DNA of 64,000 bases, from NCBI RefSeq assembly GCF_026967805.1, contig NZ_JAPVBG010000002.1, positions 262,928 to 326,927 of the forward strand, read 5' to 3'. This stretch comes from Blastococcus sp. VKM Ac-2987. Lineage in GTDB: Bacteria > Actinomycetota > Actinomycetes > Mycobacteriales > Geodermatophilaceae. Below the pieces are notes generated by a model, which saw only the letters and a program-made list of their open reading frames with translations, was not told the origin of the DNA and ran no database searches. Made by a program: the position numbers and the translations under genes. Every line of letters starts with the position of its first letter. Within the stretch, counting starts at the first letter, position 1. Positions 60,328 to 64,000 of the stretch are shown piece by piece.

Positions 60328-61143
60328 ATGATCGGCACCGACACCATCAGCCGCGTGATCGGCCAGGACGTCCACGACACCGAGGGTCAGAAGATCGGGT
60401 CGGCCTCCGAGGTCTACCTCGACGACGAGACGGGTCAGCCCGAGTGGGTCACCGTGTCGACCGGCCTCTTCGGCACGAAGACCTCCTTCGTCCCCCTCCG
60501 CGACGCCGACCTCACCAACGACGGCCTCCGCGTGAACGTGACCAAGGACCGCGTCAAGGACGCGCCCAAGATCGACACGGACGGTCACCTCTCCCCGCAG
60601 GAGGAGGAGGAGCTGTACCGGTACTACGGCCTGGGCACCGGCACGACCGGCACCACCGAGACGCGTACCCAGACGACGGGCGTCGCCGGCACCACCGGCC
60701 GGACCGACACCGACCGGACCGACACCGCCGGCACGGTCGGCCACGACACCTCCGGTCCGACCACGGACAACGCCATGACCCGGTCCGAGGAGCAGCTGCA
60801 CGTCGGCACCCGCACCGAGGAGACCGGCCGCGCCCGGCTGCGCAAGTACGTGGTCAGCGAGAACGTGACCGAGACCGTCCCCGTGAGCCACGAGGAGGTC
60901 CGCCTCGAGCGCGAGCCCATCACCGACGGCAACGTCGGCAACGCGATGGACGGGCCCGCGATCAGCGAGGAGGAGCACGAGGTCGTGCTCCATGGCGAGC
61001 GCCCGGTCGTCGAGAAGGAGGCGGTCCCGGTGGAGCGCATCCGCATGGACAAGCAGACCGTCACCGACCAGACCCAGGTGAACGAGACCCTCCGCAAGGA
61101 AGAGGTCGAGATCGAGGGTGGCGACGACAACCGTCGCGTGTGA
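60328..61143 (+). CDS. PRC-barrel and DUF2382 stress-type protein
   Basis: 271 aa. N-terminal PRC-barrel (about 1-85, VIGQDVHDTEGQKIGSASEVYLDDETG), a low-complexity Gly/Thr/Asp linker (about 105-150, TGTTGTTETRTQTTG), and a C-terminal DUF2382/YsnF-AvaK domain (about 165-265, LRKYVVSENVTETVPVSHEEVRLEREP). Related proteins accumulate under stress or in heterocysts; biochemistry is unknown. ATG 60328 has AGGAG ten bases upstream. Monocistronic, closed by a perfect terminator. Confidence 0.92.
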   Translation: MIGTDTISRVIGQDVHDTEGQKIGSASEVYLDDETGQPEWVTVSTGLFGTKTSFVPLRDADLTNDGLRVNVTKDRVKDAPKIDTDGHLSPQEEEELYRYYGLGTGTTGTTETRTQTTGVAGTTGRTDTDRTDTAGTVGHDTSGPTTDNAMTRSEEQLHVGTRTEETGRARLRKYVVSENVTETVPVSHEEVRLEREPITDGNVGNAMDGPAISEEEHEVVLHGERPVVEKEAVPVERIRMDKQTVTDQTQVNETLRKEEVEIEGGDDNRRV

Positions 61144-61177
61144 CCCTCTCCCGGCGCGCGCGCCGGGGCACTGACGC

Positions 61178-61216
61178 ACGGCGGCCGACCGAGACCAGAC
61201 TCCGGTCGGCCGCCGT
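61178..61216. terminator. 14-bp terminator between PRC-barrel and aminopeptidase genes
   Basis: ACGGCGGCCGACCG (61178-61191) and its exact complement (61203-61216) with an 11-base loop, followed by TGTC. It stands between convergent genes, two bases from the aminopeptidase stop. Confidence 0.85.
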
Positions 61217-61218
61217 TG

Positions 61219-62529
61219 TCATGCGAGGAGGGATCGGTCCCGCAGGCAGGCGGTGAGCGCGGCGACCATCAGCGGGACGTCGCGGGCCGACGCCAGCTCG
61301 CGGCACGAGTGCATGGCGAGCATGGGCGCCCCGATGTCGACCGTCGTGATCCCCAGCCGGGTCGCCGTCAGCGGACCGATCGTGCTCCCGCACGGGAGGT
61401 CGGCCCGGGTGACGAACGTCTGCACCGGGACGCCGGCGTCGTCGCAGCGCTCGGTGAACCAGCCGCCGGAGGCGGCGTCGGTGGCGTAGGCCTGGTTGGC
61501 GTTCACCTTCAGCACGGGCCCGCCGCCCAGCGCCGGCCGGTGCGCCGGCTCGTGCCGCTCGGCCCGGGTCGGGTGGACGGCGTGGGCCATGTCGGCCGAC
61601 ACCAGAACCGAGCGGGCCAGCGCACGGTGCACCGCCTGCCCGTCCGCCGGGTCGGTCGCCGCGGCCAGCCGCTGGACGACGTCCTCGAGGAAACTGCCGC
61701 GGGCGCCGGACATGGAGCCGCTGCCCACCTCCTCGTGGTCGTTGCAGACCAGCAGCTGGGTGCGCGGACCCGCCGGCGCCGCGAGCAGCGCCAGCAGCCC
61801 GGAGTGGCAGCAGGCCAGGTCGTCCAGCCGGGGCGCGGCCACCCAGGACCCGTCCGCGCCGGCTCGCGACGACGGCTGCGTGTCGGCCAGCACCAGATCG
61901 GTGCCGACGACGTCGCCGACGCCCACCCCGGCCTCGGCGGCGAGCGCCTCGGTGAGCCCGGGGCCGGTGCCCAGATCCCGGTCCCACACGGGCACCAGGT
62001 GCTGCTGCGGGTCCAGCGTCAGCCCCTCGCGGACGCTGCGGTCCAGGTGGATGGCCAGGGACGGCAGCCGCAGCGGCGCGCCGGGCAGCCGGACCAGGGC
62101 GGTGACCCCGCCCCGCAGGACGAGGCGCCCGGCCACGGTGAGCTCCCGGTCGAGCCAGGTGTGCCAGAGGCCGCCGCCGTAGGGCTCGACGCCCACCAGC
62201 CGGTACCCCGACTGCCGGACGTCGGTGCGCGGGCGCACCTTGAACGTCGGTGAGTCGGTGTGCGCGCCGACCAGCCGCATCCCGGTCTCCGCCAGCGGGC
62301 CGCTGCCCAACCGGAAGGCGATCAGGCTGCCGTGGCGGACCACGAAGTGCTGCCCGCCGGGCGCCGGGGCCCAGGAGTCGGCCTCGGCCAGCTCGGTGAA
62401 CCCGGCGGCACGCAGCCGGCGCGCCAGCTCGGCGACGGCGTGGGACGGGGACGGCGAGGCGTCGACGAACGCCCGCAGGTCGTCGCCGAGGGCGAGCTCG
62501 TCGGTCGGGGCGGCATCCGTCGTCGGCAT
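61219..62529 (-). CDS. M18 family aminopeptidase
   Basis: 436 aa. Zinc ligands and active site: His in LVGAHTDSPTFKVRP, Asp in RLDDLACCHSGLL, Glu pair in CNDHEEVGSGSMSGA, Asp in LVSADMAHAVHP and a C-terminal His in MLAMHSCRELAS. This is the DapE-unrelated M18 (aspartyl aminopeptidase) pattern, a cytosolic tetrahedral enzyme removing N-terminal acidic residues. ATG 62529 is 66 bases from the divergent MoxR gene. Confidence 0.94.
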   Translation of the reverse strand: MPTTDAAPTDELALGDDLRAFVDASPSPSHAVAELARRLRAAGFTELAEADSWAPAPGGQHFVVRHGSLIAFRLGSGPLAETGMRLVGAHTDSPTFKVRPRTDVRQSGYRLVGVEPYGGGLWHTWLDRELTVAGRLVLRGGVTALVRLPGAPLRLPSLAIHLDRSVREGLTLDPQQHLVPVWDRDLGTGPGLTEALAAEAGVGVGDVVGTDLVLADTQPSSRAGADGSWVAAPRLDDLACCHSGLLALLAAPAGPRTQLLVCNDHEEVGSGSMSGARGSFLEDVVQRLAAATDPADGQAVHRALARSVLVSADMAHAVHPTRAERHEPAHRPALGGGPVLKVNANQAYATDAASGGWFTERCDDAGVPVQTFVTRADLPCGSTIGPLTATRLGITTVDIGAPMLAMHSCRELASARDVPLMVAALTACLRDRSLLA

Positions 62530-62595
62530 GCGGCCATCGTGCCCGACGCCCGGGCGGGGGCGCGGGAGGAAGCGTGCAGGTGGGATGCTCGCCGG

Positions 62596-63483
62596 GTGAG
62601 CCAGCCCACCATCCCCGGGAGTCCCGTCGAGCTGTCCGCCGCGCTGCAGGGCACCGGCTACCTGCCCGACGAGGGGTTGGCCACCGCCGCCTACCTGGCG
62701 CTGGCCATGCACCGCCCGCTGTTCCTGGAGGGGGAGGCCGGCGTCGGGAAGACCGCGCTGGCCCAGGCGCTGGCGCAGATCACCGGCCGGCCGCTCTACC
62801 GGCTGCAGTGCTACGAGGGGCTCGAGGCCAGCCAGGCGCTCTACGACTGGGACTTCGGCCGCCAGCTGCTGCACCTGCGGGCCGCCGAGGCCGCGCACGC
62901 CGCCGACGACCCCGAGCGGCTGGAGGCGTCCCTCTACGACCGCCGCTTCCTGCTGGCCCGGCCGCTGCTGCAGGCGCTGGAGGACTCGCCGAGCGTGCTG
63001 CTCGTCGACGAGGTGGACCGCGCCGACGACGAGTTCGAGGCGTTCCTGCTCGAGGTGCTGAGCGACTTCACCATCTCCATCCCCGAGCTCGGCACGGTGC
63101 GCGCGCAGACGCCGCCGCTCGTCGTCCTCACCTCCAACCGCACGCGCGAGGTGCACGACGCGCTCAAGCGCCGCTGCCTCTACCACTGGCTGGCGCACCC
63201 GGACTTCGACCGCGAGGTGGCGATCCTGCGCCGCCGGCTGCCGGAGGTGACCGAGCAGCTGGCCCGGCAGGTGGCCCGGGCGACGTCGACGCTGCGCACC
63301 CTCGACCTGCTGAAGCCGCCGGGCGTCGCCGAGGCCATGGACTGGGCGACGGCGCTGCACACCCTGGGCGCCCGCGACCTCGACCCCGACCTCGCGGCCC
63401 GCACGCTCGGGGCGGTGCTGAAGTACCGGGAGGACACCGAGCGGGTGCGGTCGCTGGCGCCGGAGGCCCTCTTCGGTGGCTGA
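62596..63483 (+). CDS. MoxR-type AAA+ ATPase
   Basis: 295 aa. Walker A EGEAGVGKTAL, Walker B LLVDEVDRADDEFEAFLLEVL, sensor 1 VLTSNRTREVHDALKRRC, and a C-terminal lid with LAARTLGAVLKYRED. MoxR ATPases act as chaperones with a VWA partner, here encoded next with an 8-base overlap. The pair resembles CoxD/CoxE, which help insert metal into molybdenum hydroxylases; that link is inference, supported by the mod/MocA genes 12 kb away. GTG 62596. Confidence 0.92.
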   Translation: MSQPTIPGSPVELSAALQGTGYLPDEGLATAAYLALAMHRPLFLEGEAGVGKTALAQALAQITGRPLYRLQCYEGLEASQALYDWDFGRQLLHLRAAEAAHAADDPERLEASLYDRRFLLARPLLQALEDSPSVLLVDEVDRADDEFEAFLLEVLSDFTISIPELGTVRAQTPPLVVLTSNRTREVHDALKRRCLYHWLAHPDFDREVAILRRRLPEVTEQLARQVARATSTLRTLDLLKPPGVAEAMDWATALHTLGARDLDPDLAARTLGAVLKYREDTERVRSLAPEALFGG

Positions 63484-64000
63484 CGGTCCGGGAACGGCGG
63501 AAGGGCGCGACGTCGTCGACACCGTCCTGGGCTTCGCCCGCACGCTGCGGCACGCCGGCGTGGCCGCCTCGCCGGACCGGGTCGAGGCGATGCTCGGCGC
63601 GCTCGGCCACCTCGACGTCCTCGCGCCGTCCGCCGTCTACTGGGCCGGCCGGCTGACGCTCTGCTCCGGCCCGGACGACCTCGACCGCTACGACGCCGCC
63701 TTCCTCGCCTGGTTCTCCGGGCGCCGGCCGCGACCGGCCCCGCCGAGCGCGCAGGTGCCGCCCAGGCTGGCCGCGAGCGCGCCGCTGGACGCGGGCACCG
63801 GCGAGGGCGACGACGACACCGACACCCCCGACCTGGCCGCGCGGGCGAGCGCCGACGAGGTGCTGCGGCACCGGGACGTGGCCGGGCTGACCGACGCCGA
63901 GCGGGCGCACCTGCGCCGGCTGTTCGCGCTGCTCGTGCCCGCCGCGCCGATGCGCCCGGCCCGGCGGCGGCGCCCGGCGGCCCACGGCGGGGTGCACCCG
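63476..64000 (+). CDS. CoxE-like VWA-domain protein (5' part, cut by window end)
   Basis: 175 codons are visible, opening VADGPGTAEGRDVVDTVLGFARTLRHAGVAAS, then WAGRLTLCSGPDDLDRYDAAFLAWF and a Pro-rich, Asp-rich linker. This is the N-terminal helical region of VWA/CoxE-type proteins; the VWA domain itself would lie beyond the window. GTG 63476 overlaps the MoxR stop by 8 bases, so the two are translationally coupled. Confidence 0.85.
   Translation, partial: MADGPGTAEGRDVVDTVLGFARTLRHAGVAASPDRVEAMLGALGHLDVLAPSAVYWAGRLTLCSGPDDLDRYDAAFLAWFSGRRPRPAPPSAQVPPRLAASAPLDAGTGEGDDDTDTPDLAARASADEVLRHRDVAGLTDAERAHLRRLFALLVPAAPMRPARRRRPAAHGGVHP

Noticed and set aside
1..64000. tRNA, rRNA or tmRNA genes
   Set aside because: Looking for T-loop patterns (GGTTCGAATCC-type) and conserved rRNA segments by eye on both strands gave nothing convincing; a covariance-model search would be needed to exclude them fully.

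Overview
The window is typical high-GC actinobacterial chromosome: GC-rich third codon positions, many GTG starts, ATGA/GTGA stop-start overlaps, and several promoters placed 6-8 bases before a start codon, as in leaderless transcripts. The gene content (large NAD-glutamate dehydrogenase, LCP protein, PMT-type mannosyltransferase, DUF3097, DUF4383, GAP-family protein, SpoIIE phosphatases with sensor domains, and a chemotaxis cluster) fits a motile soil actinobacterium. Geodermatophilaceae (Blastococcus/Geodermatophilus/Modestobacter) is my best guess, by inference only. I found no phage, insertion sequence, CRISPR array, rRNA or tRNA.

Layout. 1-5.4 kb: end of an acidic-tailed protein, an unrecognised gene, then a tightly overlapped chemotaxis operon cheB-cheR-cheY-cheX-cheY-(cheX-like) behind a sigma-28-like promoter and ended by a strong hairpin. 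5.4-11 kb: an RsbW-like ATPase divergent from a PAS-GAF-SpoIIE phosphatase, an AAA ATPase, a TetR/GAP-family pair sharing two palindromic operators, and a small holin-like membrane protein. 11-22.8 kb: NAD-GDH, a GH15 glucoamylase/trehalase overlapping a zwf-like dehydrogenase, an amidase and a DEAD-box helicase. 22.9-29.6 kb: a second multi-sensor SpoIIE phosphatase, xthA-yaaA, an LCP protein, and a VOC/ArsR pair. 29.6-36.9 kb: an ABC exporter divergent from its MarR-type regulator, GNAT, acyl-ACP desaturase, small proteins, acyl-CoA dehydrogenase, DUF4383. 37-47.2 kb: carbamoyltransferase, hybrid histidine kinase, RecQ, membrane proteins, GT87 and PMT glycosyltransferases whose 3' ends overlap, and a Thr/Glu-repeat lipoprotein. 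47.4-54.7 kb: molybdenum region (HTH-TOBE regulator, modABC, MocA-like, moaE, then moaD-moaA on the other strand). 54.8-64 kb: MFS transporter, aldo/keto reductase, a GntR/membrane-protein operon beside a decayed FtsX-type permease, DUF3097, a PRC-barrel/DUF2382 stress-type protein, M18 aminopeptidase, and a MoxR ATPase overlapping a CoxE-type VWA protein cut by the window end.

The least explained material is between the genes. There is a family of small hairpin elements (GGCGGAT block plus TCTAGC stem) at about 9.16, 16.2, 19.57 and, in a diverged inverted form, 22.8 kb. Two copies of a 76-base element with stems of up to 19 bp lie at 57.05 and 59.06 kb. Perfect 44- and 38-base direct repeats lie beside moaD. 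Clear palindromic operators lie at 9.8, 29.57, 32.16, 47.39-47.43 and 58.43 kb. Among the genes, the doubled CheY/CheX-type module, the HTH-TOBE regulator with paired palindromes, the zwf homologue with an altered substrate motif and the Thr/Glu-repeat lipoprotein deserve most attention.
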